DNA of 64,000 nucleotides from Hyphomicrobium sulfonivorans (GCF_013306565.1 NZ_PZPO01000001.1:248001-312000); one strand, 5' to 3'. Positions 44,182 to 56,291 are shown, counted from the first letter of the stretch. Notes: a model not told the origin generated them from the sequence alone. Numbers and translations: made by a program.

Positions 44182-45112
44182 TGGCAGCGCCAGTCCAGCG
44201 TGTGAACAGCGACGCCGGCACCGCTCGCGCATCCGGTGCACCGCCCTCTTCGCGGATTGCAAGCTCGCCCGTCTGGAAGGCACCGCCGCGTCCAGCCAGC
44301 ACTTCGCGGCAGAGCTGGTCGAACGCAATCGTTGACGCGCGGATGGCGTAAACTGTCAGCACCAGCGAGGCAGCGGGCGCCAGCAGCGCCGCGCAGTCGC
44401 GCATCAGCGGCGGCAGGCTGGTGAACAGATCCCACACCTCGCCTTCAGGCCCACGCCCAAACTTCGGCGGATCGACGAGAATGATGTCATAGGTTTTGCC
44501 GCGCCGTACTTCACGCGCAACGAACTTCGCCGCATCATCCAGTATCCAGCGGATCGGCGCCGCGCCGAGCTTCGACGCAGACTGATTTTCCTTGGCCCAA
44601 CTGATGGCCTTCTTCGACGCGTCGACATGGGTGACGTGTGCGCCCGCTGCCGCTGCGATAAGAGACGCCGCGCCGGTGTAGGCAAACAGGTTCAGCACAC
44701 GCACCGGCTCATCACCCGCCGCGCGCTTGCGCTCCTCGATGCGTTCCAGCATCCATTCCCAGTGCGGCATTTGCTCGGGGAAAAGCCCCATGTGGCGGAA
44801 ACTGGCCAGACGGCAAATCATCGTCGCCGTACCGACCTGCACCGGCCAGCTTTCCGGCACCGGCTTGTCGATGCGCCAGCGTCCTTTGTCTTCATCGTCA
44901 TCACCGGCAAACACGGCATTGGCGCTACGCCAACGGCTTTCCGGCGCGCGCGGCGTCCACAATGCCTGCGGTTCAGGGCGATCAACCACCACCGAACCAA
45001 ACCGCTCCAGCTTGCGCCCCGCACCGCTGTCGATCAGCGAATAGCCGCCAAAGCCTGCCGTTTCGATGAGATCAAGATGCCGGAGCTCGGATGGTTCGTG
45101 CGAAGTTTTCAT
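44174..45112 (-). CDS. Class I SAM-dependent methyltransferase (RlmI/RlmK-like)
   Basis: 312 residues from ATG 45110-45112 (GTG at 45134-45136 is possible). The SAM site is VLNLFAYTGAASLIAAAAGAH, then HVDASKKAISWAKEN, with the catalytic loop IILVDPPKFGRGPEGE (DPPKF is typical of 23S rRNA cytosine methyltransferases of the RlmI/RlmK group). The usual N-terminal PUA domain is not evident. Likely target is rRNA, but unproven. It is the first gene of the three-methyltransferase run. Confidence 0.88.
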   Translation of the reverse strand: MKTSHEPSELRHLDLIETAGFGGYSLIDSGAGRKLERFGSVVVDRPEPQALWTPRAPESRWRSANAVFAGDDDEDKGRWRIDKPVPESWPVQVGTATMICRLASFRHMGLFPEQMPHWEWMLERIEERKRAAGDEPVRVLNLFAYTGAASLIAAAAGAHVTHVDASKKAISWAKENQSASKLGAAPIRWILDDAAKFVAREVRRGKTYDIILVDPPKFGRGPEGEVWDLFTSLPPLMRDCAALLAPAASLVLTVYAIRASTIAFDQLCREVLAGRGGAFQTGELAIREEGGAPDARAVPASLFTRWTGAANA

Positions 45113-45272
45113 AGTTGCTGTCGGCTTCCTTGGCACCGCGTTAGGCTAAACCACTATTAACCGCACACGGATGTTCCGCTTCAGGTGGGAACGCAGCATG
45201 CTGGATCGCTCTAACGTGCAGCGTTCTAGCACCGCTGCACTTCAATCTGCGTAAGCAGCATGGAGGTATCCC

Positions 45273-45485
45273 ATGACAACGTGCGCATGCGGCAATTGCC
45301 AGTTTTTCGACACGCAAGGCAAGATGACGAGACAAAAAAACCGCGATTCCGGCCTGTGCCGGTTCAATCCGCCCATGGCTCAGGCGGATGCGGGCGAGCC
45401 CGCAGTCTGGCCGCGCGTTGATTCGCGCGACTGGTGCGGACACTTCGCTGTCACCGTCGAACGCTTCATGACGGCCGCGGAGTAA
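45273..45485 (+). CDS. Small Cys-rich, probably zinc-binding protein
   Basis: 70 residues with a GGAGG site six bases before the ATG. Cys in TCACGNCQFF, GLCRFNP and DWCGHF give a probable zinc-binding set, with a 'WPRVDSRDWCG' motif. Small proteins of this type are widespread in Alphaproteobacteria and uncharacterised. It diverges from the methyltransferase run, and the interspersed element copies k1 and k2 lie downstream. Confidence 0.75.
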   Translation: MTTCACGNCQFFDTQGKMTRQKNRDSGLCRFNPPMAQADAGEPAVWPRVDSRDWCGHFAVTVERFMTAAE

Positions 45486-45560
45486 GCCCGAAAAGTTGCA
45501 AGCTTAAAGCGCGGTGCGAGAGGCTTTTGAACCTCTGCGCGCCGCTTTGCTTTGTTTGTT

Positions 45561-45587
45561 GCGCTCGGCGACTCCGCTTTGCGGAGC
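45561..45587 (+). repeat. Interspersed palindromic element, copy k1 (left part)
   Basis: GCGCTCGGCGACTCCGC-TTT-GCGGAGC: outer left arm and complete inner stem, but the right arm is cut off where copy k2 begins. Preceded by TTTGTTTGTT. Confidence 0.75.
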
Positions 45588-45596
45588 CCCCAATCA

Positions 45597-45635
45597 GCAC
45601 TGGCGGCCGGCTCCCCGCAGGGAGTCCGCCGGTGC
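45597..45635 (-). repeat. Interspersed palindromic element, copy k2 (opposite orientation)
   Basis: Read on the minus strand: GCACCGGCGGACTCC, loop, GGGGAGCCGGCCGCCAGTGC. It follows the prfB stop by 13 bp in the same direction as prfB and is preceded by a T-run. Its 3' flank TGATTGG is shared with copies c and h. Confidence 0.8.
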
Positions 45636-45648
45636 AAAAAAGCGAAGC

Positions 45649-46780
45649 TTAGTCGAGGTCGGCAACGTCGACCGGACCGCCGCCCTTGATCCGCTGTGCC
45701 AGCGCACTTTCGATGAACTGGTCGATGTCGCCATCGAGAACCGCATCGGGATCGGTGCTCTGCGAGCCGGTGCGCAGATCCTTCACCAGCTGATAGGGCT
45801 GCAGAACATACGAGCGGATCTGGTGGCCCCAGCCGATCTCGGTCTTTGAAGCCGCCTCAGCGTTGGCCTTGTCCTCGCGCTTCTTCAGTTCCAGCTCGTA
45901 AAGGCGCGCCTTCAGCATTCCCCAGGCAATCGCCCGGTTCTTGATCTGCGACCGCTCCTGCTGACTGGCAACTGCGATGCCGGTCGGAATGTGGGTGATG
46001 CGGACGGCTGAGTCCGTGGTGTTGACGTGCTGACCACCGGCACCCGATGAGCGATAGGTATCGACCCGGCAATCGCTTTCGTTGATCTGTATGTCGATGT
46101 CGTCATCGACCACCGGATACACCCACACCGACGCGAAGCTGGTGTGACGGCGCGCGTTGGAATCGTAAGGCGATATACGCACCAGGCGGTGCACGCCCGA
46201 TTCCGTCTTCAGCCAGCCATAGGCATCCTGGCCCTTGATTTCCATCGTCACGGATTTGATGCCAGCTTCTTCGCCGGGGCTCTCTTCCAGCGTTGAAACC
46301 TTGTAGCCGCGCTGTTCCGCCCACCGCATATACATGCGCGCCAGCATGGAGGCCCAGTCCTGGCTCTCCGTGCCGCCGGCGCCGGCATGCACTTCGATAT
46401 AGCTATCGTTGCCGTCGGCTTCGCCAGACAACAGCGCTTCGATGCTGCGCCGCTCGGCATCGGCGGCCAGCTTCTTGAGCGAGGCTTCGCCTTCGGCCAC
46501 CGTCGCGTCATCGTCCTCGGCTTCGCCAAGTTCGATCAGCGTCACGCCGTCGTCGAGACCACGCTCGATGTCCTGATAAATCGCGATCGAACGCTCAAGC
46601 TGCTGGCGCTGGCGCATGATCTTCTGCGCCAACTTCGGGTCGTTCCAGATGCTTGGATCTTCGGCGCGCTTGTTCAATTCGGCTAGGCGTAGCGGGGCAG
46701 TATCCCAGTCAAAGATGCCTCCTCAGAAGGCCAAGAGCCTCCTTGATGGAATCGACGAGCTTTTGCGCTTCGGCACGCAT
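45649..46780 (-). CDS. prfB: Peptide chain release factor 2 (programmed +1 frameshift)
   Basis: RF2 recognises UGA/UAA stop codons. The first 23 codons run from ATG 46778-46780 ([20 protein letters not shown]) to an in-frame TGA at 46709-46711; a +1 shift at CTT-TGA-C then joins the long frame ([17 protein letters not shown]...), giving about 376 residues. The GGQ motif is in [15 protein letters not shown]. The stop-codon-reading motif reads SPYDS instead of the E. coli SPFDS. Length and layout are normal for RF2. It ends the amiC-mrcA-prfB run; copy k2 follows the stop. Confidence 0.95.
46708..46723 (-). promoter_or_regulatory. prfB: Programmed frameshift site of prfB
   Basis: On the minus strand AGGAGG (46723-46718), CAT, CTT, TGA, C: an internal Shine-Dalgarno three bases before the slippery CTT-TGA-C. 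Low RF2 leads to +1 slipping and more RF2, which is autoregulation. Confidence 0.96.
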
Positions 46781-46928
46781 AGTTGCCCTCCGGGGGATGG
46801 GTGCGATTTCAGGATGTGCGGCTTGATATAGTCGCCGCTAACGAGACTGTAAACGCGGACGATACTGCGCGGGCCAATTGGCCATAGCGATCATTCGTTG
46901 CGCGCAGACTGCCCGGCATGACGCAATT

Positions 46929-49553
<2,625 letters not shown>

Positions 49554-49710
49554 CAACCTCTAGGTCCGTTGATCCGTGCAGGGGCGGCGGGTCTGGCTTG
49601 TTTGCTGCGCGACCTCGACACGGGAGGGCGAACGCTGCGATCAAGGCACATTAGCACGGAATGTGGCATCAAGTCGTCGCCCTGCGGAGAATAGATAACG
49701 CTGAGACGGT

Positions 49711-51171
49711 TCAACGCGCCGTAGCCGTACGTCGGGAGAAATACGCATCAACGGCCGAACCAATCGAGGCGGCAACACGACGCTGCCACGCCGCCGACTG
49801 CAAAAGCTCCTCGTCCTTCGGGTTGCTCATGTAACCGAGCTCAACCAGAACGGACGGTGTATCTGCCTGACGCAGCACCTTGAATGCGGCCGAGCGCTGC
49901 GGACGGGAGGAAAGCGAGATGCTTTGGCCCATGCGCTTCACCAGGATGTTTGAGAAATCGGCCGAGAAGTTGGAAGTCTCGCGCTTGAGCAGATCAATCA
50001 GAATGTTGCGGACATCCCCTTCGCCCTCAAACGCTGACGTCTGCAAACCGGCAACGGCGTCCGAGTTGTTTTCCTTCTCGGCCATGCGGCGCGCCTCCTC
50101 GTCCGAGGCATCCTCAGAAAGGGTGTAAACCGTTGCGCCGCGAACATTTTTTGCCAGCCCCTTCTGGGCGATGGCATCGGCGTGGAGAGATATAAAGAGG
50201 TCGGCGTCCAGTTCGCGTGACATCTGCACCCGACGATCGAGCGGAACGAACACATCCGTTTTGCGCGTCATGCGCACATCGTAGCGGCCGCTGGAGGCAA
50301 GCTGCGACCGGAGCGCGAGCGCAACCGCCAGAACAACCGTTTTTTCTTTTACGTTGCCGGCGCTTGTCGTCCCCGGATCGATGCCACCGTGGCCAGCATC
50401 GATCACAACCAGCGGCTTGGCACGCGTCACCTTGGGGGCGCGCTCACTCTCAACGCCCGCCGATCCCGGCGATGGCGGAGAGGCACTCTTGGCAACTTCC
50501 CGCTGCGGCACGGGTGGTGTGGGTGAAGGTGACGGCTGTGCCTGAGCACCCGCACCCGTTCCGGCCCCGAAGGCGTGCGCCGAAGTTGGGACCAGTTCAA
50601 TGATCAGCTCAACCGCCTGACCATCCTTCGGGGTCATCGCCGCGTGCTTGATGACAACCGGGCCATTCGCATCCATGACGATGCGCGCCTTGCCCTCCGA
50701 CACCAGTCCATACCGGAATGCGGAAATCAGGCCGTGGCCCTTTTCGCCTGAACCTTCAGGCAGATGGAACGCAACCTCGGGGAGGTCGACGACGACGCGA
50801 TAAGGATCGGCGAGCGTAAAGATCTCGGCCCGCACGCCGTTTGAAAGGCCGAGCCGGAATGTCGTCTGTTTGCGGTCCCCGGTCAGATCCGCATGCTTGG
50901 CCTGCGCGGCCTTGGTCTTCCGGTGGACACTGGCGGTCTGGGCATCGGCATCAGGGCTCGCCGTTAAATTCAACGCGAGCACAACAACAGCCGCCAAAAC
51001 CAGCCGCGTTACATAGAGGGATGCGCCTCGAAATCGGAAAAAAGGTTCAGGAGCGGCCGCAGCGCGGGTTTCAAGGTCGCGATGCCACCGCGCCCTCGGC
51101 AAAACCCAATGATTATGTTGCAGATGCTGCTGCATCCTCCCCCGCCGGTCAGCGGCCCCCTGCGCAATCAT
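49711..51171 (-). CDS. amiC: N-acetylmuramoyl-L-alanine amidase (AmiC-like)
   Basis: About 486 residues from ATG 51169-51171 (TTG at 51178-51180 and ATG at 51133-51135 are alternatives). An export signal around residues 52-78 (LYVTRLVLAAVVVLALNL) follows an unusual 50-residue basic N-terminal stretch, so the true start may be later. Then an AMIN domain (FRLGLSNGVRAEIFTLADPY), a Pro-rich linker and the amidase_3 domain with zinc ligands in VIDAGHGGIDPG, VKEKTVVL, ISLHADA and the catalytic Glu in VELGYMSN. It cleaves peptide stems during cell separation. Confidence 0.92.
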   Translation of the reverse strand: MIAQGAADRRGRMQQHLQHNHWVLPRARWHRDLETRAAAAPEPFFRFRGASLYVTRLVLAAVVVLALNLTASPDADAQTASVHRKTKAAQAKHADLTGDRKQTTFRLGLSNGVRAEIFTLADPYRVVVDLPEVAFHLPEGSGEKGHGLISAFRYGLVSEGKARIVMDANGPVVIKHAAMTPKDGQAVELIIELVPTSAHAFGAGTGAGAQAQPSPSPTPPVPQREVAKSASPPSPGSAGVESERAPKVTRAKPLVVIDAGHGGIDPGTTSAGNVKEKTVVLAVALALRSQLASSGRYDVRMTRKTDVFVPLDRRVQMSRELDADLFISLHADAIAQKGLAKNVRGATVYTLSEDASDEEARRMAEKENNSDAVAGLQTSAFEGEGDVRNILIDLLKRETSNFSADFSNILVKRMGQSISLSSRPQRSAAFKVLRQADTPSVLVELGYMSNPKDEELLQSAAWQRRVAASIGSAVDAYFSRRTATAR

Positions 51172-51928
51172 TTTAACCAAACGTTTTCCGATTTTCCTAC
51201 AAATTGCATGAGGTTGGTCGAAAAGCTCGCGCGCCGTGACTTATAACACGCTTGCAAGCCTACCGGCGAACCCGTACTTTCAACGTCGTTGATGCAGTGG
51301 CGCTCTTGCTTGGACATTTGTGCGCCGCAAGAACGAGTCGGACGGGCAACCGCTCAATTCGTTCGCGCCGGTTCGCCGTTCTCCGCATGGGACGGAGCCT
51401 CTGCAGCTTAGGATCAGTGGTTCGCTCCCGCGCCCGCATGCTTGCGCTCCGGGTCTTTTTGATCATGGAGCCTTTGCCCAACAGGGCCGAGCTTGCGCCC
51501 GGCGTGACGTAAACTGCCTGATTCCGCGGCAATCATCGCCCGTGCGCTCCGCCACATCGCCAGTGAAAGGCTGGCGAGAGGAGCAGGCGGCGTACCGCCC
51601 GGCCACCCCTTCCGACATGGGGGAACTTACAGCGGCAGCGTGACCGCTCGCTTCCGTGTTCGATGGTGAAAGATTTTTTCGCAATGCTGAACTTCGGTAC
51701 CAGCCAACTGCAGGCTCCTGCGCGCTACCGTCGGCGCCGCGGAGAACGTCCGGCGCTGTCCGGCTGCGGACGGCTGTGTGCTGCGCCTCCATCCCCAACT
51801 TTTCATCTAACCAACAAAATCAAGCGCGCCTCAGATTGGCGCCGCTCCGTCCGTCACCCAATTCGTAGTCAGCGGATTGAGGCTGCAAGCGGCAGAGGGG
51901 CCAGCCCGCGCGCCAAGGAACCCCCAGC
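51172..51928. other. Long divergent intergenic region and leader of rne
   Basis: 757 bp between amiC and rne with no gene I can support. RNase E mRNA in many bacteria has a long leader through which the enzyme regulates itself, and this spacing would allow that. No conserved hairpin is obvious by eye. Confidence 0.5.
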
Positions 51929-54900
51929 ATGTCCAACAACAAGATGCTTATTGATGCCACGCATCCGGAGGAGACCCGGGTCGTGGTGCTCCGGAACGGC
52001 CGGGTAGAGGAGTTCGACTTCGAATCCGCAGCCCGCAAGCTGCTGCGTGGCAACATCTATCTGGCAAAGGTAACCCGGGTTGAGCCGTCGCTGCAGGCGG
52101 CATTCGTGGAATATGGCGGTAATCGCCACGGCTTCCTGGCCTTCAACGAAATCCATCCGGATTACTATCAGATCCCCATGGCCGACCGTCAGGCGCTTCT
52201 CGATGAAGAAGCCGCCGCGGAAGCTGCTGAGGAAGCGGCTGTCGACGCGCACGCCGAAGCTCTGGCCCGCCGTCAGGCTGCTTCCGGAGCAGATGACAGC
52301 GATGACGACGACGCCTCGCACGATGATGGCGACGAGGTGGTCGATATTATCGATATCGAGCCCCACGCCGGTGACGACTCCGACGATGACGACGCCGACC
52401 ATGCCGCCGACGCGGATGGGTCCGATGCGCCGCGCGCCAGCTATACGGTGGCTGAGGCCGTTACCGCCGATGATCGCCTGACTGAAAACGTCGGCGACAA
52501 CACCTCCTCGGCCGCCAACGAAAACACCTACGTCGATGTCGACTTTTCGGTGCTTTCCAACGTGCCTGCCGCAGAACCGGTTGATGCCTCCGCCGGTGAC
52601 GCAGCCGCCACCGATGCCGGTGACAGCACCGCCGTCGCCGTGCGCAGTGGCAAGGATAGCGCCGCCGCTGAGGTTGAGCACGTCGCCACCGGCGAAGACG
52701 CGCTGGAAGAACTGGTCTCGCGCCCGCGTCGCCGTCCCCGCAGCTACAAGATCCAGGAAGTCATCAAGCGCCGCCAGGTCATTCTGGTGCAGGTCGTCAA
52801 GGAAGAGCGCGGCAACAAGGGCGCTGCTCTCACCACCTACCTGTCGCTGGCTGGCCGTTACACCGTACTGATGCCCAACACCGCCCGCGGTGGTGGCATC
52901 TCGCGCAAGATCACCCAGCCGCAGGATAGAAAGCGCCTGAAGGCCATTGCTGCCGAGCTGGAAGTGCCGGAAGGCATGGGCCTGATCATCCGCACTGCCG
53001 GTGCTGCGCGCACCAAGCAGGAGATCAAGCGCGACTTCGAATACCTGCTGCGCCTGTGGGAGAGCGTGCGCGACCTGACGCTGGAGAGCCAGGCTCCCGA
53101 CCTCGTCTACGAGGAAGGCGACCTCATCAAGCGCTCGATCCGCGATCTCTATAATAAGGACATCGATGAAGTCGTCGTGGCTGGCGATGAAGCCCACCAC
53201 GAGGCCAAGGACTTCATGCGCATGCTCATGCCGAGCCATGCCAAGAACGTGACGCTGTATCAGGAGCCGGAACCGCTGTTCACGCGCTTCCAGATCGAGC
53301 GTCAGCTCAACGCGATGTTCAGCCCATATGTGACGCTGCGCTCCGGCGGCTATCTGGTCATCAACCAGACCGAAGCGCTGGTGGCCATCGACGTCAACTC
53401 CGGCAAGGCAACGCGCGAATTCTCGATCGAGGAAACCGCCTATCACACCAACCTTGAGGCCGCCGACGAGATTGCCCGTCAGCTCAAGCTGCGCGATCTC
53501 GCGGGCCTCATCGTCATCGACTTCATCGACATGGAGGAGAAGCGCAACAACCGTGCGGTCGAACGCCGGTTGAAGGAAGCGCTGCGCTTCGACCGTGCCC
53601 GCATTCAGGTTGGCCACATCAGCCACTTCGGCCTGATGGAAATGTCGCGCCAGCGGTTGCGCACCGGCGTGCTGGAAGGCTCGACCTCGCAGTGCCCACA
53701 CTGCCAGGGCACCGGCATCATCCGCTCCACCGAAAGCGTTGCGCTGGCGGTTCTGCGCGGGCTTGAAGACGCGATCATGGCCGGGGCTCGCACCTCACTG
53801 ATCGCGACCACCACCCCCAGCGTCGCGCTCTATATTCTCAACAACAAGCGTCCATTCATCATCGACATGGAAGCCCGTCTGGGCCTGCCGATCATGGTGA
53901 CGGGCTCTGACAAGCTGGCCGGCGCCAACTTCACGATCGAAAAGGGTGCCGCTCCGGTGCAGGCGCCGCGCCGTGCTGAACGCAATGTCGTCAACATGGA
54001 AACCGGCTTCGAAAGCGAAGACGAAGGCGGCGTCTATGAAGGCCGCGAGGCGAACGGGCACAGCCACAGCCAGTCGTCGCAAGGTCACAGCCACAGCCAT
54101 AGCGAGCGTGAGCACGACCGCAACGGTTCGTCGGAAGAGGGCGGCTCGCGTCGCCGCCGTCGTCGCCGTCGCGGTGGACGCCGTGGCGAGCGCGAGAACG
54201 GCAATGGCTATGCCGCCGACAGCGCCAGCGACAATGGCGATTACAACGCCGAGCATGAGCATGACGACGCTCCGCAGGAATTCGACGGACTGGAAGATGC
54301 ATATGCGTCGGAAGGCGGCGATAGCGCGGAACATCACGACGAAGCGCACGCCAGCAATGGCGACGGCGAAGGCGGCTCCGAGCGTTCGGGAGGCCGTCGG
54401 CGGCGCCGTGGCCGGAGGGGCGGTCGGCGTGGTCGTGAGCGCAACGCTCAGCGCGTTGAGGGCGAGGCTTCGGACGATCATGGGCCGCAAGATTACGCGG
54501 TGAGCGCGGATCAGCCCGACTATTACACGACTGTCGGCGACGGCTCTGATTACGTTGGCGACAACGGTGATGACGCCGGCCACCGGCATGACCATGCCGA
54601 CGTTGCCGGTGTCGAAACCGCATCGGAGCGCGTCAGCGAGCGTGCAGCCGATGTCGTAGCTGAGGCTGCTCCCGCGCAGCACAGTGAAGCAACTGTCGAG
54701 AGCGCGGCTTCATCTGCTGAAGCTGATCGCAGCGTCGAGCCATCGTCTGACGCAGCCACGCCAACGGCTGCAGCTGAGGCTGACAACGCGACTGAAGAGA
54801 AGGAAAGCACGCCGGCTCCGCGCCGTTCACGGGCTTCCCGCTCCGCCGCTAAAGCTGCCGCTGAGGCTGAGGCCGATGCCGATGCCGATAAGGACGCTGC

Positions 54901-55183
54901 CAGCGACAGCGAATCTGCCGCTGCCAATAGCGACACAGAACGTGCCCCGGCTCTTGCCACCGTCAGCAATGGCGCGGCCGATGTCGAACACGCCTCTGCG
55001 CCCGCTGCTGAAGCGGTGGTCGAGCCGGCTGCATCGCCGCGTCGATCCAATGTCACTGGCGAGCCGCGTCTTGAGCGTGTCGTGATCAGCCAGTCGAGCG
55101 ATGTCGAAGTCGTCACCGAGGAAGCCGCACCCACAGCCCCTGCACGCAAGGGCTGGTGGCAGCGCAAGCTCGGCGGCGAATGA
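51929..55183 (+). CDS. rne: Ribonuclease E
   Basis: 1084 residues; AAGGAA precedes the ATG. The S1 domain starts near NIYLAKVTRVEPSLQAAFVE but is split by an acidic insert of about 190 residues (about 85-270, for example SDDDDASHDDGD) before it resumes at VIKRRQVILVQVVKEE, as in many Alphaproteobacteria. Catalytic Asp residues lie in VAIDVNSG and VIDFIDM, and the zinc-link is SQCPHCQGTG. The C-terminal half has Arg/Gly-rich RNA-binding blocks (RRRRRRRRGGRRGERE, RRRRGRRGGRRGRE) in an acidic, disordered chain, the degradosome scaffold. Confidence 0.96.
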   Translation: MSNNKMLIDATHPEETRVVVLRNGRVEEFDFESAARKLLRGNIYLAKVTRVEPSLQAAFVEYGGNRHGFLAFNEIHPDYYQIPMADRQALLDEEAAAEAAEEAAVDAHAEALARRQAASGADDSDDDDASHDDGDEVVDIIDIEPHAGDDSDDDDADHAADADGSDAPRASYTVAEAVTADDRLTENVGDNTSSAANENTYVDVDFSVLSNVPAAEPVDASAGDAAATDAGDSTAVAVRSGKDSAAAEVEHVATGEDALEELVSRPRRRPRSYKIQEVIKRRQVILVQVVKEERGNKGAALTTYLSLAGRYTVLMPNTARGGGISRKITQPQDRKRLKAIAAELEVPEGMGLIIRTAGAARTKQEIKRDFEYLLRLWESVRDLTLESQAPDLVYEEGDLIKRSIRDLYNKDIDEVVVAGDEAHHEAKDFMRMLMPSHAKNVTLYQEPEPLFTRFQIERQLNAMFSPYVTLRSGGYLVINQTEALVAIDVNSGKATREFSIEETAYHTNLEAADEIARQLKLRDLAGLIVIDFIDMEEKRNNRAVERRLKEALRFDRARIQVGHISHFGLMEMSRQRLRTGVLEGSTSQCPHCQGTGIIRSTESVALAVLRGLEDAIMAGARTSLIATTTPSVALYILNNKRPFIIDMEARLGLPIMVTGSDKLAGANFTIEKGAAPVQAPRRAERNVVNMETGFESEDEGGVYEGREANGHSHSQSSQGHSHSHSEREHDRNGSSEEGGSRRRRRRRRGGRRGERENGNGYAADSASDNGDYNAEHEHDDAPQEFDGLEDAYASEGGDSAEHHDEAHASNGDGEGGSERSGGRRRRRGRRGGRRGRERNAQRVEGEASDDHGPQDYAVSADQPDYYTTVGDGSDYVGDNGDDAGHRHDHADVAGVETASERVSERAADVVAEAAPAQHSEATVESAASSAEADRSVEPSSDAATPTAAAEADNATEEKESTPAPRRSRASRSAAKAAAEAEADADADKDAASDSESAAANSDTERAPALATVSNGAADVEHASAPAAEAVVEPAASPRRSNVTGEPRLERVVISQSSDVEVVTEEAAPTAPARKGWWQRKLGGE

Positions 55184-55261
55184 CGGCACACGGCGCGAAA
55201 GCTCGGCGCGCACAATTGCGCCGGGCGTTACCTCGCCGAAAAGCGCCCATCGCATAAAAAC

Positions 55262-55295
55262 AAAAAGGCCAGAGCAGAAATGCTCCGGCCTTTTT
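55262..55295 (+). terminator. Intrinsic terminator after rne
   Basis: AAAAAGGCC-A-GAGCA pairs with TGCTC-C-GGCCTTTTT around GAAA, then T's. About 80 bp after the rne stop. Confidence 0.92.
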
Positions 55296-55500
55296 GTTCT
55301 TCGTAGCGGACTGCGGATTTAACGCGGGGGGAAGGACGCAAGTCCGATCCGCTGGAAGCTAACGGGAGGGGAAGAGTCGAGGGGAACGCGAAGTAATAAG
55401 AGGAGCGCATCGGCGACTTTGTATGTCTGGCATCCAGAGGTTACGCCTCGCGCTTTTGCGGACCTGGAGCCTTTCAGCGGCTCCAGGTGTTTGTTGTGTC

Positions 55501-55540
55501 GTGCTTGTCGGAAAACCGGTTACCACTTTTCCGGAAGCAC
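55501..55540. repeat. Inverted-repeat hairpin in the rne-spy intergenic region
   Basis: GTGCTT-gt-CGGAAAA pairs with TTTTCCG-g-AAGCAC around a 11-base loop. The CGGAAAACCGG...CACTTTTCCG layout resembles intergenic repeats I know from Rhizobiales genomes (from memory). Single copy in this window. Confidence 0.5.
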
Positions 55541-55574
55541 TCTCAATCATCGAGGGAAGCGACGATGGTTAGGG

Positions 55575-56291
55575 TCAGTCTGCATCCGGTGCTTCAGGAG
55601 CGTCAGGGGCATCCGGGCCAGCATCGGCATGCTGAGGTCCATGGCCACCGTGCGGGCCGGGGCCGCCATGACGCGGGCCGTGATCACCGTGCTTGCCGTG
55701 GTGACCGCGCTTGCCCTTGTCACACATCTTCTTGCCGTGGTGCTTGCCCGCGTGATGCGGGCCGGCGGTGAAGCGTGCAAGGACGTGATCGGCCACTTCC
55801 TTCTGTTCATCGCTGAACGATTCATAAAGCGGCTTCAGCGTCGCTGCGAATTCCTTGGAGCTGGCCGCGCTCTTGGTCATACGCTCGGCCATCTTCGTCA
55901 TGCCTTCGCTGCGCTTCTCAACGCGCTCAAGCAGGTCTGGACGCTCACGCTTCTCGCCCTTTTCCTTGGCTTCCTTGCGCTCGGCGCGGCGCTCTTCAAA
56001 CTTCTTTTTCCACTCGTCGCGCTGCTGCTTGCGATCGGCAGCACGGGCGCGGATCTGCTCTTCCAGCGGCGCCCAGAGCTTTTCCTGCTCCGGCGTCAGG
56101 TTCAGCGCAGTCTTGGCCTTGGCGATGTCTCCATCAAGCAAACGGGCCATTACTTCCGGCGAAGGGCCGCGATGCTTGTCGCTGCGCTCAACCGCTGGGC
56201 CATCAGCCGGCGGCTGCTGTGCCAGTACGATGGTGGCCGGGATAGTCGCGGCCATCAGCGTTACGGCAAGCGCGCGTGACAGTTTATTCAT
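55575..56291 (-). CDS. Spy/CpxP-like periplasmic protein with His-rich tail
   Basis: 238 residues, AGGAGC seven bases before the ATG. A signal peptide (LAVTLMAATIPATIVLAQ) is followed by long charged helices with LTPEQ- and FSDEQ-type (LTXXQ) motifs and a Lys/Glu/Arg-rich coiled stretch. These are features of Spy-family periplasmic chaperones. The C-terminal 70 residues are rich in His and Gly (GPHHAGKHHGKKMCDKGKRG, GHHGKHGDHGPRHGGPGP), suggesting metal binding. Function is inferred from the family. Confidence 0.8.
   Translation of the reverse strand: MNKLSRALAVTLMAATIPATIVLAQQPPADGPAVERSDKHRGPSPEVMARLLDGDIAKAKTALNLTPEQEKLWAPLEEQIRARAADRKQQRDEWKKKFEERRAERKEAKEKGEKRERPDLLERVEKRSEGMTKMAERMTKSAASSKEFAATLKPLYESFSDEQKEVADHVLARFTAGPHHAGKHHGKKMCDKGKRGHHGKHGDHGPRHGGPGPHGGHGPQHADAGPDAPDAPEAPDAD

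Noticed and set aside
45146-45161. CTAA-N7-TTAAC, similar to a CtrA box
   Set aside because: One near match is expected by chance in 64 kb at this base composition, and the neighbouring genes are not typical CtrA targets.
51869-53701. 610-codon open frame antisense to rne
   Set aside because: Shadow of the RNase E gene, no start signal or recognisable domain.
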